Part shown: one piece after another, positions 52,690-61,660 of the stretch
Layout: every line of letters begins with the position of its first letter
How positions within the stretch are numbered: the first letter of the stretch is position 1
NCBI GenBank assembly: GCA_964584315.1
Contig: CAZOZO010000010.1
Location: forward strand, 1-64,000
Direction: 5' to 3'
DNA from: CAXXOK01 sp964584315
GTDB lineage: Bacteria > Bacillota > Clostridia > Christensenellales > Aristaeellaceae
Length of the DNA stretch: 64,000 nt
Translations under genes and position numbers: made by a program
Notes under the pieces: generated by a model
The model's input: only the letters and a program-made list of their open reading frames with translations
What the model was told of the DNA's origin: nothing
The model's database searches: none

Positions 52690-54243
52690 ATGGACGATAT
52701 GGCGCTGGGCGGGCAGCCCAAAGGGCTCGCGCGCACCTATGCGGCGTGGGCTTTGCTGGTGGCTTCGCCGTTCCTGTTGCTGCTTTGTATTTCGCTGGCC
52801 ATCGGCAAAAACGCGCTCACCGGCCTGCCCGTCTGGACGGACGAGCTGGACTACTGGCGTGCCGTGTACTCGTGGCTGCACGTTGGGCCCGCGGCGGGCT
52901 ATTCCGGCATCGCGGAGCTGCACGCGCCGCTGGGCACGCTCAGCGTGCACGGGCTCTCGCCCGTGCTGCTGTACGCTTTGCCCGCGGCGGTGCTGGGCTG
53001 GTCGTACAGCAGCATCACGCTGATCAATGCGCTGTGGGTATCGGCGGGCGCGCTTGCGTTCTGCCTGCTGGCAAAGCCCCGCGCAGGCACGGCGCTGGCC
53101 GTGGGCGCGATGTTTGCGCTCTATGCCCCCGTGGTGCTCTACGCCGCCACCTCCATGACCGAGCTGGCCAACTACGGGCTGCTGCTGTTTTACATGGCCT
53201 TTGTCGGCTGGCTCTTGCGGGCGCGGGGGCAGGCGGGCACGGCTGGCCGGAAGCCGCGTGCCGCGGCCGGTTGGCCCGCGCTGCTGTTTGGCTCGCTTAC
53301 GACGCTGCTGCTGTGCGCCTACCGCATCACCTACATCGGCCTGTGGATCCCGCTGCTGCTTGTGGCGTGCGATTTTCGCTGGTCGGGCCGCATGGCTTTA
53401 TACGGCGTGCTGGCGCTGCTGCTGTCCGCGGGCGCGTATGTGCTGATGGCCCTGTACACCAGCCCGTTTGCATCCGGCTTCCTCTACAACTTCCTGCGCA
53501 CCGGCTCGTTCGGCCTGTCCAAGCGCATGTTCCTCAGCCACGCCAAGGCTAACCTGCTGGACTACTTCGTGCGTGCGCCCGGCAATGAGATGGAGCGCCT
53601 GCAACGCGTTTTGTACTGCACGGTGGCGGGCCTTTCGCTGCTTGGCTCCCTGCTGCGCGTTCGGCGGGAGGGCGGACGGTTGCGCCTTCGCTTTGGGTTC
53701 AGCGGCTTCTCGCTGCTGGTGTTTTTGACGCTGTTCATCCCGTTTGCGATCATCATCTGCTTTTACGAGACCAATGACTGGAGCGACTACCGCACGCTGG
53801 CTCCATTCCTGTGGCTGGCAGCGGCTGCATATGCCCTGCGCGGGCGGCGCTTCGTGCCCGCCGTGTTCCTCGCGGGCAGCGCAGCCATCCTCGCGGTGCT
53901 GCTCACGCTGCCGTCCGTAGGGATGTACGCCGACACGGCGCGCTTTGCGCCCCCTGCCCTCACGGCCGAGGGCAAGGCGCTTTGCGAGGCCGTGCCCTAC
54001 GACCCCGCGGCGACAGACCCCTACGAAAACGCCGTGCGCACCGACCTGTTCACGCTGGAGACGGTCTCTGCGCTTGACCCTGGGCTGGGCCTGCAAACGG
54101 GCTGGTTCACGCCCGATACGGTGGGCAAGAGCCGCTGGCTGCTGACCGATTTTCTCAAAGCCCCGCTGGAGGGCTATGAACTGGTGTTCAAAAACAGCGC
54201 CGGCAGCGTTTACAGGCTGCTGGACGCCGCCGGAAGGGAATGA
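52690..54243 (+). CDS. Polytopic membrane protein, GT-C glycosyltransferase-like
   Basis: 517 aa with about ten to eleven membrane segments. After the first segment comes an acidic motif (WTDELDYWRAVYSWLHVG, residues 48-65) in the first outer loop, where GT-C glycosyltransferases keep their catalytic Asp/Glu. The last 100 residues form a soluble outer domain. This architecture suggests transfer of a sugar from a lipid carrier to a surface glycan, but no family can be named. The gene overlaps the next by 4 bp (ATGA). Confidence 0.65.
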   Translation: MDDMALGGQPKGLARTYAAWALLVASPFLLLLCISLAIGKNALTGLPVWTDELDYWRAVYSWLHVGPAAGYSGIAELHAPLGTLSVHGLSPVLLYALPAAVLGWSYSSITLINALWVSAGALAFCLLAKPRAGTALAVGAMFALYAPVVLYAATSMTELANYGLLLFYMAFVGWLLRARGQAGTAGRKPRAAAGWPALLFGSLTTLLLCAYRITYIGLWIPLLLVACDFRWSGRMALYGVLALLLSAGAYVLMALYTSPFASGFLYNFLRTGSFGLSKRMFLSHAKANLLDYFVRAPGNEMERLQRVLYCTVAGLSLLGSLLRVRREGGRLRLRFGFSGFSLLVFLTLFIPFAIIICFYETNDWSDYRTLAPFLWLAAAAYALRGRRFVPAVFLAGSAAILAVLLTLPSVGMYADTARFAPPALTAEGKALCEAVPYDPAATDPYENAVRTDLFTLETVSALDPGLGLQTGWFTPDTVGKSRWLLTDFLKAPLEGYELVFKNSAGSVYRLLDAAGRE

Positions 54244-55487
54244 CGGGCACCGCTATGACAAAACGCAAGGATATAACGATCTGGCTGGCAACGGCGCTCG
54301 CCTTTGCGCTGGGCTATGCCGTGTTCTACGCCCTTGCGCTGCGTGACGGCAGCGACATCAGCATCCACGCCACATGGGCTGGCGAGGGCAGCTTCGTCAA
54401 CCTCAAGACGTTCTTCTACCACGGCGCGCACCCGCTGTGGCATGTGCTGGTGGCGTTGGTGCTTCGCACGGGCCTGCCGCTGGCCGCGAGCGCCGCGCTG
54501 GTGACAGCCCTTTGCAAGGCCGCCGAGGTGTGGCTTTTGATCGCGCTGGCCGCGCGGTTCGTGGGCAAGCGCGGCATCGTCGCCACATTATGCGGTTTTG
54601 CGGCCTCGCTGGTGTCCGCGGTGTGGACGCCCGTGTTCAACCCGAGCGTATACCTTGGCGTGGGCTCGCCCAACCCGTGGCACAGCCCAACGCAGTTGAT
54701 CGCAATGGCGTTCATGCTGCTGATCGTGCCTTACACCGCCGACATGGTGGATGGTTTCCAGCGCCGCCTGCCGCAGGAGGGCGCCCGCGCCAACGTGCCG
54801 TGGCGCGAAGTGTGGACGCTGGCCGCGCTGCTGTTTGTGAGCCTCGCGGCCAAACCCACGCTCCTGCAGGCGTTCATGCCCGCAGCGTGTCTGTACTTTG
54901 GCGTCATGTGGCTGCAAAAGCCCCGGAACACGCCGTTCTTCCTGCGCATGTTGGCCGCCGCCGCGCCCGCGATATTGCTGATGGTGCTGCAATACATGTT
55001 CTACTTTGGCATCATCGTGCCCTCGCAGGGGGATATGATCCTTGAGGTCACGTGGCCCAAGGCGGGCGAGGTGGCCGTGAGCGTGCTGCTCACAAGGCTT
55101 TTCCCGCTGTTCGTGCTGCTCACCTGCGTGGATCGCGATACGTTCAAAACCCCGTTGATGCGCCTGACCCTGCTCATGGACGCGATCGCCATCCTCGAAA
55201 TGCTGCTGCTATCCGAGAATGGGCGGCGCGCCAGCGACGGCAACTTCGGCTGGGCCATGATGGGTTCCGCGTTGATGCTGTGGGCGGTCACGCTGCCCGT
55301 GTATGTGCGCGGCCTCAGCCGTTGGCTGCGGCGGCGCAGGGCTGCTGCGGAAGGCAAGCCCTACCTGTCCAACCACCCGAAGCTGGAGCCCTACAAGTGG
55401 GCGACGGGCATGCTGCTGCTGCTGTGCCACCTGGCCAGCGGCGTGTATTACGTCGTGTATCTGCTGACCGCCGCGACCCGGCTGTAA
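54240..55487 (+). CDS. Polytopic membrane protein of unknown function
   Basis: 415 aa with about ten membrane segments. The first outer loop (DISIHATWAGEG) and HPLWHVLV plus YLGVGSPNPWHSPT hold conserved-looking His, Asp and Glu residues, again in the style of GT-C or polymerase-like envelope enzymes. The C-terminal cytoplasmic loop is basic. Start codon overlaps the stop of the gene before it, so the two are coupled and probably act in the same envelope pathway. No soluble partner enzyme is seen nearby. Confidence 0.65.
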   Translation: MTGTAMTKRKDITIWLATALAFALGYAVFYALALRDGSDISIHATWAGEGSFVNLKTFFYHGAHPLWHVLVALVLRTGLPLAASAALVTALCKAAEVWLLIALAARFVGKRGIVATLCGFAASLVSAVWTPVFNPSVYLGVGSPNPWHSPTQLIAMAFMLLIVPYTADMVDGFQRRLPQEGARANVPWREVWTLAALLFVSLAAKPTLLQAFMPAACLYFGVMWLQKPRNTPFFLRMLAAAAPAILLMVLQYMFYFGIIVPSQGDMILEVTWPKAGEVAVSVLLTRLFPLFVLLTCVDRDTFKTPLMRLTLLMDAIAILEMLLLSENGRRASDGNFGWAMMGSALMLWAVTLPVYVRGLSRWLRRRRAAAEGKPYLSNHPKLEPYKWATGMLLLLCHLASGVYYVVYLLTAATRL

Positions 55488-55516
55488 GGCGCGCAGCACG
55501 CCGTACCCATGAACAG

Positions 55517-55562
55517 AAAAAACGCCATGGCACGGACAAATGTCCGCGCCATGGCGTTTTTT
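55517..55562. terminator. Bidirectional terminator
   Basis: AAAAAACGCCATGGC and GCCATGGCGTTTTTT pair, with an inner GGAC/GTCC stem. It serves the membrane-protein operon on the plus strand and the BceB-type gene on the minus strand. Confidence 0.92.
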
Positions 55563-55583
55563 CTGGTCTTTTGGAGCCTGCGC

Positions 55584-57560
55584 TCAGTTGAACTTGACCA
55601 TGCGGTAGTAGGCGCTGGCCGTTTTGCTGTAGAACAGGCCGTAGAGCGCGGCCACACCCAGCGCGGCCAGAAAGGTGTTCAGCGCGATGTAGGGCACGTC
55701 CAGCAGGCCGAAGAGCTGCAGCATCAGCACCATCATGTGCAGCGAGCCAGCCACGTGGCAGACCGCCACCAGCAGCGGCAGGAAAAACACCGTCAGGATC
55801 TGCCGCCGAACGGTGCCGCGCACCTCATCCGCGCCCATGCCCACCTGCTGCATGATAATGAAGCGGTCGTGATCCTGATACCCTTCGCTGATCTGCTTGA
55901 AGTAGATGATCAGCGCCGTGCCCATCAGGAAGATGGAGCCCAGGAAAATGCCCACGAACAGGAAGCCGCCGTGCAGCGCGTACCACTCCTCGCGCAGCGA
56001 GGCCTTGACGCGCAGGGCGCTGTCCTTCCAATCCGCCTGCTCCCGCACGGCCTGGTAATAGGCGGCCAGCGCGCTCTCGCTGCCGGATACGTTCCACTGC
56101 AGGGTAAACACGGGGCGCAGCCCTTCGTCCGTCTCGCCCGCCGCAGCCAGTATGGCCTGCGCGGCGGCATCATCCGGCACGATATAGTAGCTCTTGTTGA
56201 TGGCCGTGTTGCGGCTCACGCAAGGCGTCACGGGCAGCGCACCCAGCCTGCGCACACGGTATATTTTACCGCCCGCATCCAGCGTTGCGGGCACGGTATC
56301 CGCCACGGTGCTGACGGCCACCTCGTCCGGCGCGAGGCCCAGCGGCGCGCCCGCAAGCCGCGCGTACATCGTGTCCGTCATCGCCAGCACATCATTTAGC
56401 TTGCCGTATTCGTTGATGTTCTCATACTTGAACTCGTCCGGCGGCACGATGGTACCGCCCTCCAGCGCGAACACCGTTTCATAGGCGGTGAACAGGTAGC
56501 GATCCACGATGGTCACGCCGGCTTTGGTCGCGAGGGCATCGTTCTCGGTCGCGGCCTGCGCTTGCGCCGCCGCGCTTTGCATGGTCACCTGCACGTCGCT
56601 GGGGTACATGGTGGTCAGCATCCGCTCGCTGCCGTTGTACATCGCCACCGTGGTACCGATGGTGACCATCGCCATCGTGCACAGGATGGCGATGCTCGCC
56701 AGCCCCGCGGCATTCTGTTTCATGCGGTACAGCATGCCGGACACAGTCACGAAGTGGCGGGGCTTATAGAAGAAGCGCTTGTTTCGCTTCATCAGCTTGA
56801 GCAATGCGATGCTGCCGCTGAGGAAGGTAAGGTACGTGCCCAGGATGACCAGCACCACCGCCACGAAGAACAGCGCGATGGCCGCCATGGGGTTCTGCAC
56901 CGACTGGGCGATGTAGTAGCCCGCGCCCAAAAACAGCACGCCGATGACCGCCAGCGCCCAACGGGCCTTGGGCTCACGCTCGCCGGTCTGTCCGCCGCGC
57001 AGCAGCTCGATGGGGCTGACCGAGCGCACCTGAAAGCCGTTCACCAGCATGAGCAGCAGATAGAGCACCGCAAAGAGCACCGTGACGATGCCCATGGCGG
57101 GATAGCTTACAGCGCCCACGATGGGCACCTCGATGCGGATGGCCAGCCGGATCAGCAGGAACAGGAGGCGCGTGAGCAGCACACCCAGCAGCAGCCCCAG
57201 CGCCATGGACAGAACCCATGTCACGCTCAGCTCATGGCGCAGCACGCGTGCTATGTGGCGCTTCTCCATGCCCAGGATGCTGTACAGGCCCATCTCCTTC
57301 TTGCGCCGCTTGATGAGGAAGCCGTTGGCGTAGAACAGGAAGATGGCCGTGAACAACCCAACCACGATCGCCCCGAACGTCAGGATGACCATGAACTGCA
57401 TGCCGCCGTGCACCTTGGAAAGGCCGGGGTTTAAGGTGATCATCAGAAAGCTGTACATCGCAAACGTCAAAAGCGTGCTGGCCATCAGGAAGGGCAGATA
57501 GGTCTGCCGGTTTTTCCACAGGTTGCCCAATGCGAGGCGGAAGTAGAGCAGCTTAGTCAC
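55584..57560 (-). CDS. BceB-type ABC permease (FtsX family)
   Basis: 658 aa. Ten membrane segments in a 1+3 / 2 / 4 type pattern, with a large outer domain (about 310-540) typical of BceB. KKEMGLYSILGM near residue 90 is a family hallmark. With the ATPase below it forms a peptide-antibiotic (bacitracin, nisin-like) detoxification complex that also signals to the BceS kinase. The GTG start (57560) overlaps the last codons of the ATPase gene and gives the usual MTKLLYFRLALGNL start. Confidence 0.92.
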   Translation of the reverse strand: MTKLLYFRLALGNLWKNRQTYLPFLMASTLLTFAMYSFLMITLNPGLSKVHGGMQFMVILTFGAIVVGLFTAIFLFYANGFLIKRRKKEMGLYSILGMEKRHIARVLRHELSVTWVLSMALGLLLGVLLTRLLFLLIRLAIRIEVPIVGAVSYPAMGIVTVLFAVLYLLLMLVNGFQVRSVSPIELLRGGQTGEREPKARWALAVIGVLFLGAGYYIAQSVQNPMAAIALFFVAVVLVILGTYLTFLSGSIALLKLMKRNKRFFYKPRHFVTVSGMLYRMKQNAAGLASIAILCTMAMVTIGTTVAMYNGSERMLTTMYPSDVQVTMQSAAAQAQAATENDALATKAGVTIVDRYLFTAYETVFALEGGTIVPPDEFKYENINEYGKLNDVLAMTDTMYARLAGAPLGLAPDEVAVSTVADTVPATLDAGGKIYRVRRLGALPVTPCVSRNTAINKSYYIVPDDAAAQAILAAAGETDEGLRPVFTLQWNVSGSESALAAYYQAVREQADWKDSALRVKASLREEWYALHGGFLFVGIFLGSIFLMGTALIIYFKQISEGYQDHDRFIIMQQVGMGADEVRGTVRRQILTVFFLPLLVAVCHVAGSLHMMVLMLQLFGLLDVPYIALNTFLAALGVAALYGLFYSKTASAYYRMVKFN

Positions 57561-58320
57561 CGGCCACACCCCCGTCGCTCAGCGCAGTCAGCGTCGCGAT
57601 GATCTTCTGGTAGAACGCGTCGCGGCCCAGCTGCCCCGCGTAGAGCTGGTTGATGACCTCGCCGTCCTTGATGAACAGCACGCGGCTTGCATAGCTGGCA
57701 GCCTGTGCGCTGTGGGTCACCATGAACACCGTCTGCCCGCCGCGGTTCACCTCGCTGAAAAGGCGCATCAGCTTGGCTGCGGCCTTGCTGTCCAGCGCGC
57801 CGGTAGGCTCGTCCGCCAGCAGCAATCGGGGCTCGGTGATCAGCGCGCGCGCAACGGCAGTGCGCTGCTTCTGCCCGCCGCTCACCTCATAGGGGAACTT
57901 GTGGGCCAGCCCCGTGAGGCCCAGGCGCTCGACCAGCGGGTCGAGGCGTTTTTCCATCTCCGCGAGGGGCTTGCTTTGCAGCACCAGCGGCAACAGAATG
58001 TTGTCGCGGATGGAGAAGGTATCCAGCAGATTGAAATCCTGAAACACGAAGCCAAGGTTGTCGCGGCGGAAGGCGGCCTTCTCCGCTTCCTTGACATCCG
58101 CCAGCGAGCGCCCTTCCAGCAGCACCTGCCCGCCGGTGGGCTTGTCCAGCGCGGCCAGTATGTTCAGCAGAGTGGTTTTGCCGCTGCCGCTCTCGCCCAT
58201 GATGGCCACGAACTCGCCCGCCTCCACGGTAAAGCTCACGTCGGCCAGGGCCTGCACCTTCTGCGCGCCAAAGCGCGTGGTATATACCTTCTGCAAATGA
58301 TTGACTTCAAGCAGTGCCAT
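57553..58320 (-). CDS. BceA-type ABC ATPase
   Basis: 255 aa. Walker A GESGSGKTT (42-50), Q-loop VFQDFNLLDT, signature VSGGQKQRTAVARAL, Walker B LLLADEPTGALD and the H-loop THSAQAA. The FQDFNLLDT segment is typical of the MacB/BceA branch. Start at 58320 chosen because AAGGGA is well placed for it and too close to an ATG 9 bp upstream. It overlaps the permease gene by 8 bp. Confidence 0.93.
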   Translation of the reverse strand: MALLEVNHLQKVYTTRFGAQKVQALADVSFTVEAGEFVAIMGESGSGKTTLLNILAALDKPTGGQVLLEGRSLADVKEAEKAAFRRDNLGFVFQDFNLLDTFSIRDNILLPLVLQSKPLAEMEKRLDPLVERLGLTGLAHKFPYEVSGGQKQRTAVARALITEPRLLLADEPTGALDSKAAAKLMRLFSEVNRGGQTVFMVTHSAQAASYASRVLFIKDGEVINQLYAGQLGRDAFYQKIIATLTALSDGGVAGD

Positions 58321-58407
58321 GGTGTCCATCCCTTCTGCGCTCCCTTGGGCGCGTATACAGGATAGCGCCGCGCGCGTGCGCGTTCCATAGCGCGGGCTTA
58401 CGGGCGA

Positions 58408-58423
58408 CTTACCGTTTTGTAAG
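58408..58423. promoter_or_regulatory. Candidate BceR operator upstream of bceAB
   Basis: CTTACCGTTTTGTAAG, an inverted repeat. Its core TTACC-N4-TGTAA is one base off the BceR-type consensus TNACA-N4-TGTAA. It lies about 90 bp before the ATPase start, in a 270-bp gap between the kinase gene and the transporter genes. Confidence 0.6.
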
Positions 58424-58592
58424 GATGATCCGAATGCAAGCCGTCCGGCACGGCCTTGCGCCGTTTCGCAAAAGCGAACCGAAGCCCCGCGCGCCCCCGC
58501 CGGTTATCCATCCAAATGCATATCGTGCAGGGCGGCTCGCTCCATTGGCAGGGGGAAGCCGGGCGGCGTGGAGGAAACCAGCCTTTCCCCAA

Positions 58593-59615
58593 TCAGGAGA
58601 AAGCCTCGAAGCCCTCGCGGCGCAGGTCGAAGGTGACGCGCGTGCCGCCGCCCGCCGGGCAGTCGATGGTCACATGATGCCCCAGCTTGTCGCACGCCTG
58701 CTTGCACAGGTACAGGCCGATGCCAGTGCTCTTGTCCGGGTCGCTGCCCCTGCGCCCCGCGCCGCCGGTAAAGCCGCGCTCAAACACGCGGGGCAGATCC
58801 TCCGCGGGGATGCCCGGGCCGGTGTCGCGCACCGTGAGCACCAGCGGCCCCGCGAGCCCTACGGTGATGCAACCGCCCTCCGGCGTGTACTTGAGCGCGT
58901 TGGTCAGCACCTGCGTTACCGCCATGCCCAGCCACTTGGGGTCGCTCAGGGCCGTGCCCTCAAACGGCGGCATCTCCAGCCGGATGCGGCGGTACAGAAA
59001 GATGGGCCGCAACCGCTTGACCAGCGCCGCGCACAGGGGGTAGAGCAGTACCTCGGTCAGCGCCAGATCGGCGGAGAGGGTTTGCAGTCGCTGGTAACCC
59101 AGCGCCATATCGGCGTACTGGCCTATCTTGAACGCCTCCTGCCTGAGCAGCTCATGGCTGACCGGCTCGCCGCTCTGCGCCATCAAGTCCAGCGCGGAGA
59201 TGGGCGTTTTGATCTGGTGCACCCACAGGGTAAAGTAATCCAGCCGCTCCCGCTCGGCCTGCGCCTCACGGCTGAGCGCCTCGCGCTGGGCGGTCTGGTA
59301 GGCGGCAGCCAGCGCGCGGTAGCAGCGCTCTGGCTCGTTCTCCCCCTCGGGCAGGGCATCGGCCTCCGGAGGCAGGTGCTTGAGCGCGTCCCATAAAAGT
59401 ATCTGTTTGCGCGCGTAGCGCACAAACGAGCGCGCCCCTGCATATAATAGCCCGAAGCCGATCAGCAGCAGCGTGTAGAACAGCTCGCGCACCTCGCCCC
59501 GCCCCAGCAGGTGCATGCCGATGAACGCAGCGGGGATCAGCAGCGCCGCGAGCGCAACGCCCCGCACGGTGCCCAGCCACCCCCACAGCAGGCGGCCCCA
59601 ATGCCTGTCGCTCAT
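58593..59615 (-). CDS. BceS-type sensor histidine kinase
   Basis: 340 aa, intramembrane-sensing kinase. Two membrane helices (about 14-36 and 45-62) with almost no outer loop, phosphoacceptor His133 in WVHQIKTPIS, an N-box with NALKYTPEGG, and G-boxes DTGPGIP and STGIGLYLC. It lacks its own sensor domain, as expected for kinases that read the flux of a BceAB transporter. It overlaps the response regulator gene by 4 bp (ATGA). Confidence 0.93.
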   Translation of the reverse strand: MSDRHWGRLLWGWLGTVRGVALAALLIPAAFIGMHLLGRGEVRELFYTLLLIGFGLLYAGARSFVRYARKQILLWDALKHLPPEADALPEGENEPERCYRALAAAYQTAQREALSREAQAERERLDYFTLWVHQIKTPISALDLMAQSGEPVSHELLRQEAFKIGQYADMALGYQRLQTLSADLALTEVLLYPLCAALVKRLRPIFLYRRIRLEMPPFEGTALSDPKWLGMAVTQVLTNALKYTPEGGCITVGLAGPLVLTVRDTGPGIPAEDLPRVFERGFTGGAGRRGSDPDKSTGIGLYLCKQACDKLGHHVTIDCPAGGGTRVTFDLRREGFEAFS

Positions 59616-60289
59616 TCTGCCTCCACCAAATAGCCCTGCCCCTTGCGCGTCACGATAAAGTCCGGCAGGCCGAATTCCTCCAGCTTTTTGCGCAGGCGGG
59701 CCACGTTGACGGTCAGGGTGTTGTCGTCGATGAACATCTCGCTGTCCCACAGGCGCTGCATCAGCGTGTCGCGGCCCACGATGGTGCCGCGGTGCTCCAT
59801 CAGCGTTTGCAGGATGCGGCACTCGTTGCGTGTCAACTCCAGCTTTTTGTCTTCATATAAAAGAACGCTCTGCGCCGCGTCCAGCACGGCGCCGCGGTGG
59901 CGCGGCAGGGCCTGCGCGCCCGCAAAGTCATACGCCCGCCGCAGGATGGCGCCGATCTTGGCCACCACCACATCCATGTCGAACGGCTTTACGATAAAAT
60001 CGTCCCCGCCCATGGACATGGCCATGACCATATCCATACTGCCGGTGTTGGAGGAAATGAACACGATGGGCGCGGTCGTCAGCTTTCGCAGCTCGCCGCA
60101 CCAGTGGTAGCCGCTGTACATGGGCAGGGTGCAGTCCATCAGCACCATGTGCGGGCTTTGGCGCACAAAAGCACCCGTCACGTCCGCAAGGTCGTCGCAG
60201 GCAAAGGCATCGTAGCCCCATTTTTGCAGGCCCGCGGCAAGCAACCGCGCGATGGTGGGGTCGTCCTCCACGATCATGATCCGGAACAT
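59612..60289 (-). CDS. BceR-type OmpR-family response regulator
   Basis: 225 aa. Receiver domain with Asp9/Asp10 pair (VEDD), phosphorylated Asp52 in LMDCTLP and Lys103-type KPFD. The C-terminal winged helix has LTRNECRILQTL and RLRKKL. It probably activates the transporter genes through the operator at 58408. The ATG at 60289 follows GCGGAGG. Single transcription unit with the kinase. Confidence 0.94.
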   Translation of the reverse strand: MFRIMIVEDDPTIARLLAAGLQKWGYDAFACDDLADVTGAFVRQSPHMVLMDCTLPMYSGYHWCGELRKLTTAPIVFISSNTGSMDMVMAMSMGGDDFIVKPFDMDVVVAKIGAILRRAYDFAGAQALPRHRGAVLDAAQSVLLYEDKKLELTRNECRILQTLMEHRGTIVGRDTLMQRLWDSEMFIDDNTLTVNVARLRKKLEEFGLPDFIVTRKGQGYLVEAE

Positions 60290-60321
60290 ACACACCTCCG
60301 CAAGCGCTGTGTTTCTTCCTG

Positions 60322-60350
60322 ATTATAGCCGCGCGGGGGTTTTCACGCAA
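60322..60350 (-). promoter_or_regulatory. Promoter of the bceRS-type genes
   Basis: Minus strand: -35 TTGCGT (60350-60345), 17-bp spacer, -10 TATAAT (60327-60322). Confidence 0.75.
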
Positions 60351-60356
60351 TACGGC

Positions 60357-60385
60357 TTGAAAAACCGTGCCGAAATGGTTACAAT
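60357..60385 (+). promoter_or_regulatory. Promoter of mscL
   Basis: TTGAAA (60357-60362), 17-bp spacer, TACAAT (60380-60385). Confidence 0.75.
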
Positions 60386-60424
60386 GGTAGCAACCAAAAA
60401 AACCATATAAAGGAATGATCGGCA

Positions 60425-60877
60425 ATGAAGAAGTTCTTTAAGGATTTCAAGGACTTTGTGCTACGCGGCAATGTTCTGGACCTGGCTGTCGCCGTGATGA
60501 TCGGCGGCGCGTTCGGCAGCATCGTGAGCTCGCTGGTCAACGACATCTTCATGCCGCTGATCGGCCTGCTGCTGGGCGGGTTCAACGTATCGGGCGCGTT
60601 TATCGCGCTGGACGGCAACACCTATGCCAGCATCGACGCGGCTGTGGCCGCGGGTGTGGGCACGCTCAACTACGGCATGTTCTGCCAAAAGATCATCGAC
60701 TTCCTCATCATGGCGTTCTTCGTGTTCCTCGTGATCCGCCTGATGGGCAAACTGATGCCCAAGAAGCCCGCCAAGGAAGCCCGCAAGTGCCCCTTCTGCC
60801 TGAAGGAGATCGACGACAAGGCCACGCGCTGCCCGTACTGCACCAGCCAGCTGGGGGATGCGGACGCGGCCAAATAG
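60425..60877 (+). CDS. mscL: Large-conductance mechanosensitive channel with zinc-ribbon tail
   Basis: 150 aa. The MscL start (FFKDFKDFVLRGNVLDLAVAVMIGGAFG) and both membrane helices are intact, with the usual outer loop. After the second helix and a basic PKKPAKEA stretch come two cysteine pairs, CPFC and CPYC (about residues 122-140), a zinc ribbon in place of the plain C-terminal helix. The channel releases solutes on hypoosmotic shock. The ribbon sits in the cytoplasm and may bind a partner or bundle the pentamer. Confidence 0.93.
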   Translation: MKKFFKDFKDFVLRGNVLDLAVAVMIGGAFGSIVSSLVNDIFMPLIGLLLGGFNVSGAFIALDGNTYASIDAAVAAGVGTLNYGMFCQKIIDFLIMAFFVFLVIRLMGKLMPKKPAKEARKCPFCLKEIDDKATRCPYCTSQLGDADAAK

Positions 60878-61060
60878 GACAGGTTCCATTCAACATGTAT
60901 CGTGCTTGGGCGGTGGTCACCGGCATGCGCATCAGCAGTACGCCCGTCCTTGCGCGAACCCGAGCCACAGTGCAGCCGCCACCACGCACTAAGCCCTGAC
61001 TTCGCACATTGACGGTTTATTTGAAATTCGCCGGATCATCGGCGCCTGCCCACCCTATCA

Positions 61061-61094
61061 AGACGGCAAGGGATATCTCCCCTGCCGTCTTTGT
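61061..61094 (+). terminator. Terminator in the mscL-opp gap
   Basis: AGACGGCAAGGG pairs with CCCCTGCCGTCT (one mismatch), followed by TTGT. It lies 180 bp after mscL. The remaining sequence from 61095 to 61550 shows no gene, RNA or repeat that I can support. Confidence 0.5.
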
Positions 61095-61557
61095 ATGCCA
61101 TCTACTGTCACGCCCACTTGAAACAGCCCAGCACGATGCCGCCGCAGGCCAAGCGCGGATAACCGTCATCGCCTCATTGGCGTTGTCGCGCTCGGCATCC
61201 AGGCGCCTCCTATTCGCGCTCAGCGCCAGCGCCCCCGCTCATCGCAGACGGCCGAGGCAAGGTCCATTTGCCGTTGTCTTGGCAGGCATGACAATGTAGA
61301 CCCAAGCGCTCGGCAAGGGTCATGGCAAATGAATAAACTGTAATTTATTGGGTTATTTGAGCGGCTGCATGAAATACTTTAGCGCGATAAATCAAGCAAT
61401 ACAAAGAAAAGACAATTGCATAAGGCGGGCCGCCAAAATGCATAAACCCTCCCAAAGCCTTTTCCTGCTTAAACCCGCGGTCAAACCGCCCAGCCGTGCC
61501 CATTTGAGAGCCACGATGCCCACTTTGGCCGCCGTTGAAGGATTCGCTTAACGTTTC

Positions 61558-61586
61558 TTGCATGCGCGTGTAAAATGTGATATAGT
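61558..61586 (+). promoter_or_regulatory. Promoter of the opp/dpp operon
   Basis: TTGCAT (61558-61563), 17-bp spacer, TATAGT (61581-61586), 75 bp before the ATG. Confidence 0.75.
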
Positions 61587-61660
61587 TAGCCGTACAACAA
61601 CCCAGGGACAAAAGCCGCCCGCGTTTGGCTGCAGTGCTTGGAAACTAAGGAGTTGAGGGA

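Noticed and set aside
61345..61611. 88-codon minus-strand frame in the mscL-opp gap
   Set aside because: No ribosome site or recognisable domain, and it runs across the -35 region of the opp promoter.
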